Below, piece by piece: positions 1-10,128 of a stretch of DNA of 64,000 bases. Each line of letters begins with the position of its first letter. Position 1 is the first letter of the stretch. The stretch is taken from the NCBI RefSeq assembly GCF_003086295.3, contig NC_092044.1:3932843-3996842 (forward strand), given 5' to 3'. Position numbers and translations under genes: made by a program. Below the pieces are notes generated by a model. That model made no database searches. It was not told the DNA's origin and saw nothing but the letters and a program-made list of their open reading frames with translations. Origin of the DNA: Arachis hypogaea (lineage: Eukaryota > Streptophyta > Magnoliopsida > Fabales > Fabaceae).

Positions 1-540
1 AATGATGATCACCCTATAGAGACTTGGGATCTTATGAAGCGCCTCATGAAAAAGAGATTTGTGCCTTCGGACTACTACAGGGAAGTGCATCAGAAATTAC
101 ATCGGCTGACTCAAGATTCCAAATCCGTTGAAGACTACCATAAGGAAATGGAGATGCTTATGATCACTGCCAACATAGACGAGGACACTGAGGTTACTAT
201 GGCACGATTTGTAGGTGGTTTGAATAGAGCGATTGCTGATGTGGTGGAGTTACATTATTATGTGGAGATGGAAGATTTAGTCAGTATGGCAATGAAGGTG
301 GAGAGGCAATAACAAAGAAGAGCACCAAGGAGATTGTCTCATGCTAATCCAAAGTGGGAGTCTCGTAGTGCTGACACAACAAAGCCTAAGGATGCTGAAT
401 CCAAAGAGTTGTTTGATGCTAAAAAAAAGAAAGGTAATTCTAACTCTTCTTCTGCTACTTCTACCGAGATATTAAATGCTTTAAGTGTCATGGTATGGGT
501 AATTATGCTAGTGATTGCCCAAACAGGAGATTGATGATTA
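1..540 (+). pseudogene. Ty3/gypsy gag remnant with altered zinc knuckle
   Basis: A retrotransposon gag core (about residues 1-92 of the segment from 34) reads in one frame to a stop at 310-312. A Lys/Ser-rich linker follows, then a CCHC-type knuckle at about 475-536. The knuckle reads C-F-K-C, then G-M-G-N-Y, then D-C: the expected His is Tyr (TAT in place of CAT). The core contains the gag-typical phrases VEDYHKEMEMLM and ARFVGGLNRAI. Gag packages element RNA into virus-like particles. This copy is broken by at least one stop and a frame change, and its 5' start is outside the window. Confidence 0.8.
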
Positions 541-733
541 TTAGAAGGAATGATATTGTGTCTGATTCTGATCATGGTGACGATTCTGATCACAATAGTA
601 TGCCACCTTTGGAGGGTTCTGATGGTGATGTTGAGTATGCAGTCCATGGTGAATCTCTTGTTGTTAAACGTGCTTTGAATTTGCAGATGAAAGAAGATAG
701 CATAACGCAACGCCAAAATATTTTTTCGCACTA

Positions 734-1587
734 GATGCTTGGTGGGTGAAAAGGTGTGTAGTCTAATTATTGATGGCGAAAGTTAGACTAATGTGGCTAG
801 TACACTTATGGTGGAAAAATTGGGTTTGACATGTGTTCGACATCCTAAACCATATACGTTGCGGTGGTTGAATGACAGTGGTGAGATCCAGGTTGATAAG
901 AAGGTGACAATTGCATTCTCTGTTGGAAAGTATGTTGATGAGGCTTTGTGTGATGTGGTGCCAATGCAAGCTTGTAATTTATTATTGGGGAGATCTTGGC
1001 AGTTCGACCGTCGAGCATTTTATGATGGTCACACGAATCGGTTCTTCTTTGATTTTAATGGTCGTAAGACCACTCTTGCTTTTTTATCACCTAAGGAGGT
1101 TTAGCTTGACCAGTTGAAGTTTCAACAGGATACCAAAAGAAAAATGGGATGTGAGTTCACAGAAAAATATGAGAGAAAAGAGGCTATGAGAGAAAATAAT
1201 ATAGCAAAAGGCTCAAAGGTGAGTGAAAAGAAAGAAAAGAGTACTTGTCATGAGAATAGTGCAAAAATAGAGAAAAATGAGAAAGTTGAGAGCAAATTGT
1301 GTTTTTTTGCAAAAGAGAGAGATTTAAAGAGTGCTTTAATAGGCAAGAAAGCTTTGTTTATGGTTCGGTTTAGGGATACTTTATTCTCTAACACTGAACT
1401 TAACCCAAATTTGTCAAATAGTTTTGCCTCTTTGTTGCAGAAATTTGCAGATATCTTTTCTACTGACGTGCCATGTGGTTTGCCTCCATTACGAGAGATT
1501 GAGCACCAAATTGATTTTATTCCTGGTGCTAGCATTCCTAATAGACCAGCCTATAGGAGTAATCTTGAAGAGACAAAAGAGCTTTAA
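734..1587 (+). pseudogene. Ty3/gypsy aspartic protease and linker remnant
   Basis: Reads from IIDGES through N-V-A-S, the degenerate active-site region of a Ty3/gypsy aspartic protease (family pattern D-S/G-G-S/A), with an in-frame stop right after the motif. The stretch continues to the conserved CNLLLGRSWQFDR segment at about 980-1010. A Lys/Glu-rich linker (1114-1400) then leads into the pre-RT motif FADIF followed by GLPPLREIEHQID (1440-1520). Protease normally cleaves the Gag-Pol polyprotein. The stops after the active site and at 1587 make this copy inactive. Confidence 0.78.
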
Positions 1588-1593
1588 AGGCAG

Positions 1594-2335
1594 GTGGAGG
1601 ACTTATTAGCCAAAAGTCACATAAGGGAGAGTATGAGCCCATGTGTTGTACCAGTTTTGTTGGTTCCAAAGAAGGATGGTACTTGGCAGATGTGTGTGGA
1701 TTGTCGTGCAGTCAATAAGATTACGGTAAAGTATCGTTATCATATTCCTAGGTTAGATGACATGCTTGATGAGTTATATGGTGCATGTATATTCACTAAA
1801 ATTGATTTGAAAATTGGATATCATCAAATTAGAATGAAACCAGAGGATGAATGGAAGATTGTATTTAAAACAAAACATGGGTTATATGAGTGGTTATTAA
1901 TGCCTTTTAGGCTAACTAATGCACCTAGTACTTTTATGCGTCTAATGAACCATGTTTTGCGAGAATTTTTGGGTAAATTTGTTGTTGTTTACTTTGATGA
2001 TATTCTCATTTATAGCACTTGTTTGGATGACCACTTTGTCACATGTTTCAACTATTTTGGAAGTGCTTCGAAAAGAAAAATTATGTGTCAATCTTAATAA
2101 GTGCACATATTGTATTGATCGAGTTGTATTTTTTGGTTTTGTTGTGAGTGCAAGTGGAATTGAGGTTGATGAGGAAAAGGTGAAGGCTATTCGTGAATGG
2201 TCAACGCCTAAGAATACTTATGAGGTAAGACGTTTTCATGGATTAGTTAGATTTTATATGAGATTTGTGAAAATAATTTTTACCATTACTGCGCCTCTCA
2301 CAAAGGTTATAAAAAAAGATGTTGGATTTAAATGA
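1594..2335 (+). pseudogene. Ty3/gypsy reverse transcriptase remnant
   Basis: A nearly complete RT domain. Visible motifs are [16 protein letters not shown], the F-T-K-I-D-L-K block with G-Y-H-Q-I, the [16 protein letters not shown] block, and the catalytic [11 protein letters not shown] at about 1983-2015. A frameshift at about 2040-2060 moves the reading to another frame, where the thumb region (GFVVSASGIEVDEEKV, then GLVRFYMRFVK) continues to 2335. RT copies the element RNA into cDNA. The frameshift and flanking stops mark it as dead. Confidence 0.88.
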
Positions 2336-2339
2336 GAAA

Positions 2340-2777
2340 AGAAACAAGAAAATGCATTTCATATCCTAAAAGATTGTTTGTGTTCTGCCCCTATTTTTGT
2401 TTTACCTAATTTTGATAAAATCTTTGAGATCGAATGTAATGCTTTTGGAATTGGTATAGGTGCTGTTTTGATGCAAGAAAAATGAGCCATTGCTTTCTTC
2501 AGTGAAAAGTTGAATTTAGCTTAGCGTAAATATTCAACTTATGACAGAATTATATGCTATGGTTCGGACTTTGGAGGTTTGGCAACACTACCTCTTACTT
2601 AAGGAGTCTGTGATTCACACGAATTATGAATCTTTGAAGCACTTAAAGAGACAAGGTAAGCTTGATAAAAGACATGCTAAATGGGTGGAATTCATTGAAA
2701 CATTTCCATATGTGATTGCCTTTAAACAAGGTAAAGAGAATGTTTTGCTGATGCTTTGTCTCGGAGGTATGCTTTGA
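2340..2777 (+). pseudogene. Ty3/gypsy RNase H remnant
   Basis: Carries on directly from RT: a segment around 2395-2470 reads like the first RNase H strands (F-E-I-E-C-N-A-F-G-I-G-I-G-A-V-L). Stops interrupt it at about 2485 and 2523. The later part (2541-2777) holds the typical [20 protein letters not shown] and [16 protein letters not shown] phrases. The first catalytic Asp of the usual C-D-A motif appears as Asn (C-N-A). RNase H would remove RNA from the RNA/DNA hybrid during reverse transcription. This copy is inactivated by several stops. Confidence 0.82.
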
Positions 2778-2824
2778 TTACTACAATTACTTCTAAGTTA
2801 TTATGATTTGAGTTTTTAAAGGAG

Positions 2825-3830
2825 TTGTATGCAACTGATTTTGACTTTTTTGCTATTTATGCCTCTTGTGAACATGGTGCATTTAACAAATTTTATAGAC
2901 ATGAAGGTTTTCTGTTTCATGGTAATAGAATTTGTGTGTCTGCTTATTCTATGAGGGACTTACTTGTTCTGGAATCACATAATGAGAGTTTGATGGGTCA
3001 TTTTGGTGTGCATAAGACATTAGATGTGTTATCTGAACATTTTTACTAGCCACACATGCGTAGAGATGTTGAAAAATTTTGTGCTAAGTGTATTGCATGT
3101 AAACACGCTAAATCTAAATCTTTACCATATGATTTGCATACCCCTTTACCTGTTCCTACACATCTTTAGGTTGATATTTCTATGGATTTTGTTCTTGGTT
3201 TGCCTCGAACTAGAAAAGGCAGAGATAGCATTTTTGTTGTGGTAGACAGATTTAGTAAAATGACTCATTTCATTGCATGCCATAAAACTGATGATGCAAC
3301 CAACATTGCTAATCTATTCTTTAGAGAGGTTGTGCGCTTGCATGGTGTTTCCCAAACTATTGTTTCTGATTGTGATGTAAAATTTTTGAGTCATTTTTGA
3401 AAAGTTTTATGGGGTAACTTAGGCACAAAATTATTATACTCTACTATTTGTCATCCTCAAACTGATAGTCAAACTGAAGTAGTAAATAGAACATTATGGA
3501 TCTTATTACGTGCTGTTATTGGTAAGAATTTAAAAACTTGGGAAGATTATTTACCTTTTATTGAGTTGCTTATAATAGAACCATTCATTCTTCTACGGGT
3601 TTTTCTTCTTTTAAACTTGTGTATGGTTTTAATCCTTTAACTATTTTGGACTTATTGCCTTTGCCTTTGAGTGATCTTGTTAGTTTAGATGTAGAAGGTA
3701 AAGCTGAAAAGGTTAAAGCAATGCACTTGAAAGCACATGAGTTGCTTGAAAAGAAAAATAAGTTGACAGCTCAATGGGTGAATAAAGGTCGAAGACAACT
3801 TTTCTTTGAACCTTGTGACTGGGTATGAGT
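2825..3830 (+). pseudogene. Ty3/gypsy integrase remnant
   Basis: The N-terminal zinc-binding region (H-F-G-V-H-K-T, then C-A-K-C-I-A-C) lies at about 2998-3100, with a stop between its two halves at 3047-3049. The catalytic core starts at 3182 ([20 protein letters not shown], then [12 protein letters not shown]), and the second acidic region ([13 protein letters not shown]) ends in a stop at 3398-3400. Later pieces include [14 protein letters not shown] at about 3453 and VYGFNPL near 3620. Integrase inserts element cDNA into the genome. Multiple stops show this copy is dead. Confidence 0.85.
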
Positions 3831-4237
3831 TCATTTGAGAAAGGAGAGGTTTCCTACTCAAAGAAAATCCAAGCTAGACCCTAAGGGTGATGGTCCATTT
3901 CAGGTGCTCGAAAGGATCAATAACAATGCTTACAAGATTGACCTTCCAGGTGAGTATAAATGTGTTAGCTACTTTTAATGTCTCTGACCTATCTTCTTTT
4001 GATTTGAATGCAGATTCAATGACGAATCTTTTTCAAGAGGGAGGGAATGATACCGGCTCTGTGGGACAAACTGAAAACTGTCATATGCCAATTAGTCCAA
4101 TTACAAGAGCAACAACTAAGAAAATAAAAAAAGATTTTGCAAACATGGCTAAATTATTTGTTCAGGAGATGCATCAAGAATTGGATAAGACAATAATTAA
4201 CGATTATGGAAAGTCAAACGTCTTACTGTTTACATGA
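3830..4237 (+). pseudogene. Ty3/gypsy pol C-terminal tail
   Basis: Out-of-frame pieces continue the integrase C-terminus (a lysine-rich basic stretch near 3838-3870, then [20 protein letters not shown] near 3890-3950). They lead into [23 protein letters not shown] sequence and a terminal region containing FQEGGNDTG and an ITRATTKKIK motif up to the stop at 4235-4237. This end is often seen in plant Ty3/gypsy pols that lie next to the 3' LTR. No chromodomain could be recognised with certainty. Confidence 0.65.
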
Positions 4238-4239
4238 TG

Positions 4240-4600
4240 CATTGAAGACTCTCCTTAGTCAAAATGAATTAAATAGGCATCGCGTCCTTAGTATTTATTT
4301 TATGTTTATATTTTAGTTTGTTTTTGTTTGTTTTAGGCCCATTTATGATTTGGTCCATTTTTATTTTAGTGAACTTATGAGTTAGGATTTTAAACTTAAG
4401 AGGTATAAAAATCCTCTAAAACTTGGTAGCCAATTCTTTGAGTTTCTTTGAGAAACTTAGGTGTGAACATGTGAGGTAGAGTGATTCCCTTAACTGTTAC
4501 ATCAGGAAATCAAATTGAGGTAGAAGAGTCCCTTTTCTTTGATTTTTCATCTTACTCTAAGCTATATTCCGAATCATTTGAGGGTTTGGGAATTTGCAGC
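4240..4600 (+). repeat. Candidate 3' LTR remnant of the Ty3/gypsy element
   Basis: This stretch follows the pol tail. It contains a TATA-like box (GGTATAAAAAT at about 4400-4410) and a T-rich stretch, as expected of an LTR promoter. The matching 5' LTR lies outside the window, so no terminal repeat pair can be confirmed and the ends are uncertain. Confidence 0.35.
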
Positions 4601-4885
4601 GAGAGATAGAGAGAGAACGGAGATGGATTTTGGTGCCAGTTGAGATAGAGGGACGGATGAAGGGATATTTGAATCGGACGGTGTAGAAGAGATGAGAGAG
4701 ATCTATGCTTGTCCTAATATGGAACCACGCAATGATGCAGTCTGCATGATTTTATAGTTCAGTTCAGACTTTAGCGTCGTGAGCATTCTAAAATTATTTT
4801 AAGCCCAACTCAATTAATTTAATCATTTTCTTGAAAGACAAGTTAGGTTATAAATATATTATCAAAAAAATAAAAGTTAGGTTTA
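4600..4885. other. Unassigned stretch between Ty3 remnant and NB-LRR pseudogene
   Basis: No coding homology recognised. It contains a purine-rich run (GAGAGATAGAGAGAGAACGG at about 4601-4620) and then AT-rich DNA. It does not match the region upstream of the long NB-LRR copy, so the pseudogene was cut off at its left end. Confidence 0.5.
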
Positions 4886-6840
4886 CAATGATCCCGAATC
4901 ACCTCTGACTATGATCCCCATCGTGGGTATGGATGGAATAGGAAAAACTACTTTGGCTCAACTGGTTTACAATGATATCAAAGTCGTGGCAAAATTTGAG
5001 ACTAGAGCATGGGTGTGTTGCTGAAAATTCTGACCCTGTTAATGTTACAAGGACAATAACAGGGGCAATAGATTTTCCTCCCTGTAACATGGATAACTTT
5101 GATTCACTTCAGACTGATTTGAAAATGAAGTTGACAGGAGAAACATTTTTAGTTGTCTTAGATGATGTCTGACATGATCAACAAGAAACATGGGAGAATT
5201 TTCTAAAACCTTTTCGATATGGGAGTAATAGAAGTAAGATTCTCCTTACAACCCGTAGTGAAAAGGTTGCTTCTGTATTCGCAACTAACAATCTACATTA
5301 TCAACTAAGTTTATTGTTGGAGGAAGATTGTTGGTCGGTGTTTTTGAAGCATTCATCTATTTCTACTAATTCTAAACAATATACAACTCTAGAACTAATT
5401 GGTAGAAAAATTATTGAAAACTGTAAGGTTACCTTTGGCTGTGAAAACACTTGGAGGTTTATTGCGTAATAAGTATTATGAAGGGGACTGGAAAAATATA
5501 CTTGAAAGTGAAATTTGGGAACTCTCGGAAGATGATAGTAAGATTGTTCCTGCGTTAAGAGTTAGTTATCACTACCTCCCTTCACATTTAAAGAGGTGTT
5601 TTGTTTATTGCTCGTTATATCCTGAGGATTATGAATTTGACAAAGATGACTTAATTCTATTATGAATGACAGAAGATCTTTTACAAGCAAATAGAAACAA
5701 CAGATTAGAAAATATTGGTTGTGCATATTTTGATGAATTAGTTGCAAGGTCATTTTTTCAACCTTCTAGTACTAATAAAACGTTATTTGTAATGCATGAT
5801 CTCATACATGATCTAGCAATATTTATTGCTCGGAAATTCTATTTCCACCTCAATGAATGGGAAAATCTACACATGATAGACAACAAAACTTGTCATCTGT
5901 TGGTTATTGAATATAAGGGTAGCTTCCACTTATTTCAAGAAGCCTATAATAGAGCAGTATACATGAGAACATTTTTAGATCCTTCTGTGTTTGCCTGTTT
6001 TCAATCAATTGATATTGAAAGCAATCCTTGGTTATTACGACAACGATTGAGAGTTTTGTCATTTTATTCATTTACTATAGAGTCATTGCCTGATTCAATA
6101 GGTGAATTGATTCATTTGCGTTATTTGAATCTCTCTCACACACCTATTTCTGAGTCAATATGTAAATTATACAATCTCCAAACCTTGAAGTTGAGGAATT
6201 GTACAAAACTAGAGATGCTTTCAAACTGCATGCATGATCTTGTGAACCTGCGCCACCTTGATATTCGAGGTGCTTCTTGTCTGAAAGAGATGCCGAAAAG
6301 AATGAGCAAGTTAAAGCATCTAAACTTCTGAAGTTACTATATCGTCGGCACGCAAGAAGAGAATGGGATAAGAGAACTAGGAACGCTGGACAATCTTCAT
6401 GGCTCATTTTGCATTTCCAAGTTGGAGAACGGTCAAGAATAGTGGTGAAGCTTTGGAGGCAAAAATGGGTAACAAGAAGCACATCAACACTTTAAAATTG
6501 GAATGGTTCTAGATGGTGACATTGATGATGTTCAAACGGAGAGATATATACTTGACAAGTTACAACCTCATCAAAACTTGGAAAAGTTATCAATTGAGGG
6601 TTATCGGGGCGAAAGATTCCCAGATTGGTTAGGCCTTTCTCGCTACTCCAATACGACCAAATTGAATCTAAACCTTGATTTTATTTATTGAAAGGTTTTG
6701 TGTTTTTCAGCATCCTTTTGCATTGGTTGCGCTTAGGGAATTCTATTATCAATTGGGTGGGGCGTGTAGTTATGCAAAAACTGAATGTTAGTATTCCAAA
6801 TTCCCAATAGATTTATATATGTCAATAATAGGGAAGATTG
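4886..6840 (+). pseudogene. Truncated, internally deleted CC-NB-LRR pseudogene
   Basis: A close copy of the NB-LRR gene at 54319-58261, starting abruptly inside the NB-ARC domain (4886 matches about 54877), so the coiled-coil domain is missing. Visible pieces are the P-loop with one change (GMDGIGKTT instead of GMGGIGKTT), kinase-2 (LVVLDDV followed by TGA where the other copy has Trp), RNBS-B (ILLTTRSEKVAS), an altered GLPL region, RNBS-D ([14 protein letters not shown]) and MHD (VMHDLIHDLA). Lesions include frameshifts near 5010, 5425 and 6430 and stops at about 5170 and 5663. After the first LRRs the sequence jumps at 6667-6669 into DNA matching 58695-58890, the 3' flank of the other copy, so most LRRs are deleted. 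At about 6040 it keeps the reading frame that the long copy has lost. Confidence 0.93.
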
Positions 6841-6849
6841 AAATGAAAC

Positions 6850-7440
6850 GTTATATAGTTTGTGAGTGCTAAATGGAATGAAATGTTGGTTTGTATTTAT
6901 ATAATAGGGAAGATTGAAGAGTCAACTTTAATACATGCTTGAGGCAAGGTGAGAAATTGGGTGAACTGAAGTAAGTTTGCTTTGTCCATATCTTGCAATG
7001 GCTGCAACCTGTTTGCACTATCTCTGCATATTTTTTATTGTCTGTATAATCCTACCTTGCTTTGTTCAGGTTTATGAATCCAGCAACTTGCTATACCAAT
7101 GAATCTCTAGAACCACACAGTATGTCAATTGAAGAATTTGCTTCTGCTCCAAAGAAAGCAAATAATCAAGGTTACATATGCTTTTTTATCTTTTTTTCCC
7201 ATGTTATGCATCATTTTAAATATCTATCATTGCTCTTACTTGTTCTTTGTCTCTATCTAATTTTCTAAATATATTTGTCTGTTATAAATGTAGGGTCCAA
7301 GATTGCAAGAAAATGCAAGTTGTTTCATAGATATGATCATGCAAACATTCAATGATAAACTAATGATTGTTTGTAAAATGCTTCCTGAATGTACATTGAC
7401 TTCAAGAAAGGCGCAATTTCAAGCATCTCGTTTGTGTGTT
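6850..7440 (+). other. Non-repetitive stretch with two exon-like pieces of unknown gene
   Basis: Two pieces bounded by splice-like sites can be joined in frame: 7071-7172 (preceded by TTGTTCAG, followed by a GT) and 7294 to a TGA at about 7356 (preceded by AAATGTAG). Together they encode a short Ser/Lys-rich peptide containing NPATCYTNESLEPHSM and ARKCKLFHRYDHANIQ. I do not recognise the family. It could be the last exons of a degraded gene or chance; no other exons were found upstream. Confidence 0.3.
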
Positions 7441-7677
7441 GGCCCTTATGTCTGGGTACCCTGAATTATAACGGGTCAATGTAATCATGTAACCAAGTTG
7501 GCCCAATCTCAAATAGAGTCACGCGCATTAATGAGAGTGAAAACACGCGCCCGCACATTTTAAAAAAAATGTTATTTCTTCCTCAGTTCTTCTTCTTCTT
7601 ATCTGCTCGCGTTATAGGCTTCACCGTTCTCCTCTGCTCGCATTTTGTTTCTTGTTCTTCTTCTTCTTCTCTACTCG
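7441..7677. repeat. TTC-rich repeat flank, left of the SIRE-type element
   Basis: Contains CACGCG-type motifs (7521-7556) followed by runs of TTCTTC interspersed with CTCGCATTTT and TTCTCCTCTGCTCGC. The minus strand of 13879-14225 has the same order of motifs (ACACGCG, then TTC runs, then GTTCTCCTCTATTTGCG and TGCTTGCATTC). The two flanks are therefore inverted relative to each other around the retroelement. They could be the ends of a nonautonomous DNA transposon or of an older repeat. Confidence 0.45.
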
Positions 7678-8680
7678 CATTTTCCATACCAAATTTCTTA
7701 ACTAATTCCTTGGCATACTTTTCTTGATGAATGAAAATACCTTTTTCAGTTTGTTTAATTTGCAGCCCAAGGAAGAAATTAAGTTCACCCATCATACTCA
7801 TGTCAAATTCACTTGTCATGAGTTTTCCAAATTCAGAACAAAGGGATTCATTTGCTGATCCAAAAATAATGTCATCAACATATATTTGGACTAGAATAAA
7901 AGAATTATTTGAATTCTTGATGAATAGAGTTGTGTTAGTGGTGCCTTTTTGAAAACCATTTTCCAAAATGAAAGAGCTAAGTCTCTCATACCAAGCTCTA
8001 GGAGCTTGTCTTAAACCATAGAGAGCTTTAGACAATTTGAAAACATGATTAGAATGTTCTTTATTTTCAAAATCAGGAGGCTGCTCCACATACACTTATC
8101 TATCTATCACACCATTCAAAAATGCACATTTCACATCCATTTGATATAATTTAAAATCACAAAATGCAGCATAAGCTAAGAGAAGTCTTATGGCTTCCAT
8201 TCGGGCAACAGAGGCGAAGGATTCATCAAATTCTATTCCTTCTTCTTGGTCATATCCTTGAGCCACTAGCCTTGCCTTGTTTCTTGCAATGCTACCATCT
8301 TCTCCCAACTTGTTCCGAAATATCCACTTGGTGCCGGTCACTTTCTTTCCACTTGGCCTTGGAACCAAAGTCCATACATGGTTCTTTTCAAACTCAAGAA
8401 GCTCATCCTCCATAGCTTTAACCCAAGAAGGGTCACTAAGTGCTTCCTTGACGTTTTGAGGCTCTATTTGTGATAGAAGGGCAATGTTGGATCCTTCATT
8501 TGCCTTTCTAGTGGAAGACCTTGTTTGCACTCCATGAGAGACATCCCCAATGACAAATTCCTCAGGATAATTCTTCAAGAATCTCCACTCACGAGGTCTG
8601 GTGGACTTGGAGGCGGATTCAGTCACCAAGGGATTCTGGGCGCTGCTGGCTGTAGGATTTCCTTCAGATTCATGAGACAA
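7678..8680 (-). pseudogene. Copia reverse transcriptase, 3'-truncated
   Basis: RT_2-type reverse transcriptase in one frame apart from a TAA at 8096-8098 that sits where Glu is usual before VYVEQPP. Motifs include [75 protein letters not shown] and the catalytic IYVDDIIFGS (about 7880). It ends abruptly after KYAKELVKKFGMENA, where the frame runs into TTC-repeat DNA that encodes a Glu/Arg/Lys-rich artefact. RNase H is missing, so the element was truncated here. Confidence 0.9.
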
Positions 8681-8782
8681 AATGGAATTGTCTCTTGAAT
8701 TTTCAACATTTGCAGTTTCTGGTTCAGCTTGTCCAGAATTTTCTTTTCCATGATTTTGAGCAGATTCATCCTCCTTTTGAGC

Positions 8783-9502
8783 TTAATTTCCTGCATCACA
8801 ATCTTCCAAAATGCTTTGCACCAAGTTAGTATCACAAAATGTAACATGTATGGACTCCTCAATAATTCTAGCATCTTGATGATAAACCCTATATGCTTTA
8901 CTAGTTGTGGAATATCCTACAAACAAACACTCATAAGCCTTTGGATCAAATTTACCCAAATTTTCTTTGTTATTTAAAACAAAACATTTGCATCCAAAGA
9001 TGTGCAAGTAATCTAAGTTTGGTGGGTAGCCTTTCCAAAGTTCATAAGGGGTTTTCTTCAAAAATTTCCTTATGATTGTTCTATTCAAAATGTGGCAAGC
9101 CGTATTGACCGCTTCAGCCCAAAGGAATTTTGGAATATTACTCTCACAAAGCATAGCTCTTGTCATCTCTTGTATGCTTCTATTTCTTCTTTCCACAACA
9201 CCATTTTGTTGTGGTGTTCTTGGACAAGAGAAGTTGTGAGATATTCCAAATTTCTCACAAAAGGATTCAAACAAATTATTTTCAAATTCAGTTCCATGAT
9301 CGCTTCTTATAGAAGATATTTTTAAATCCTTTTCATTTTGAAGTTTCTTGCAAAAAGGTTCAAATGCTGAAAAAGCTTCATTTTTGTGTGCAAGAAATAA
9401 AACCCAACCAAACCTAGTATAGTCATCCACAATTATTAAACCATAATGTTTACCACCTAGGCTTTGAGTTCTTGTTGGACCAAATAAATCAATGTGTAGC
9501 AA
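8783..9502 (-). pseudogene. Copia integrase core
   Basis: A 239-codon segment of the rve integrase core. The first acidic region is MLHIDLFGPTRTQSLGG and YGLIIVDDYTRFGWVLF, the second SIRSDHGTEFENN, and the third PQQNGVVERRNRSIQEMTRA, so the D, D and E of the D,D-35-E triad are visible. Downstream is the copia-typical FGCKCFVLNNKENLGKFDPK, then a stop. Integrase would insert element cDNA. This piece is intact internally, but frame breaks cut it off from the GAG-pre-integrase and RT pieces. Confidence 0.9.
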
Positions 9503-9550
9503 CTCAAGTGGTATTTTAGTAGAGATGTCTTCCTTTGGTTTAAAAGAACT

Positions 9551-9796
9551 TTATGTTTGTTTTCTCATTTGGCAAGCATCACAAGTGATGTCTTTGTCAA
9601 ACTTTATCAAAGGGAGACCTCTTACTAATTCTTTCTTTACAAGTTTGTTTATTTGAAACATACTTGCATGGCCCAATTTCTTGTGCCATAACCACTTTTC
9701 AGATTCTTTAGAGTGAAGACAAGCTACATTTTGATCCTTTAGTTCATTAAGAGTAAGTCCATACATATTATTGAAACGCTTGGCAACAAACATCAC
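9551..9796 (-). pseudogene. Copia GAG-pre-integrase (HHCC) remnant
   Basis: Includes WLWHKKLGHASMFQINKLVK and ITCDACQMRKQT, giving the H...H...C-X2-C zinc-binding pattern found at the start of copia integrases. It lies between the protease and integrase core pieces, in another frame from the protease piece, with a stop at its lower end (9551). Confidence 0.85.
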
Positions 9797-9853
9797 TTCA
9801 TTTGTCTTTTTATTAACAACACATCATTCAAGCCTTTTGAAAACAACTAAATA

Positions 9854-10084
9854 TCATAAATCACACAGCTGACTTATACTCAAAAGATTGTGCTTTAAAC
9901 CACATACTAAAAGTACACCATCAATGAAAGTAGATTTCTCATTACCTACTTTTCCAACAGCAATGATTTTACCTTTACCATCATCTCCAAAGGTCACAAA
10001 ACCTCCATCATACTTATTTAGTTTGATGAAGTAGGTTGACCTTCTAGTCATGTGCCTTGAACATCCACTATCCATGTACCACAT
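9854..10084 (-). pseudogene. Copia aspartic protease remnant
   Basis: Contains the active-site segment MWYMDSGCSRHMT (D-S-G-C is the copia form of D-T/S-G) near the start, followed by FVTFGDDGKGKIIAVGKV and GLKHNLLSISQLCDL. These are typical of copia proteases and the region joining protease to the GAG-pre-integrase domain. A frame change separates it from gag and a stop follows at 9854, so it is not part of a working polyprotein. Confidence 0.85.
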
Positions 10085-10128
10085 GTCCTTTTTGTTCTTG
10101 GATGCTAGGCAAATCTACATGATGAGTT

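Larger units (their letters stand above)
1..4600 (+). mobile_element. Degenerate Ty3/gypsy LTR retrotransposon, 5' end outside the window
   Basis: Pieces of a Ty3/gypsy polyprotein follow one another in the canonical order gag, zinc knuckle, aspartic protease, reverse transcriptase, RNase H, integrase and a C-terminal tail. Integrase lying after RNase H identifies Ty3/gypsy rather than Ty1/copia. Reading is interrupted by many stops and frameshifts (for example near 312, 1587, 2097, 2335 and 3400), so no functional polyprotein can be made. The 5' LTR lies left of the window. A candidate 3' LTR remnant follows the tail. The element abuts a truncated NB-LRR pseudogene. The exact lineage (a chromovirus-like group is suspected from the C-terminal tail) is inference. 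Confidence 0.9.

Noticed and set aside
7583..7677. Glu/Lys/Arg-rich C-terminal domain on the copia reverse transcriptase.
   Set aside because: It is translated from the TTC repeat after the truncation point and is not part of RT.
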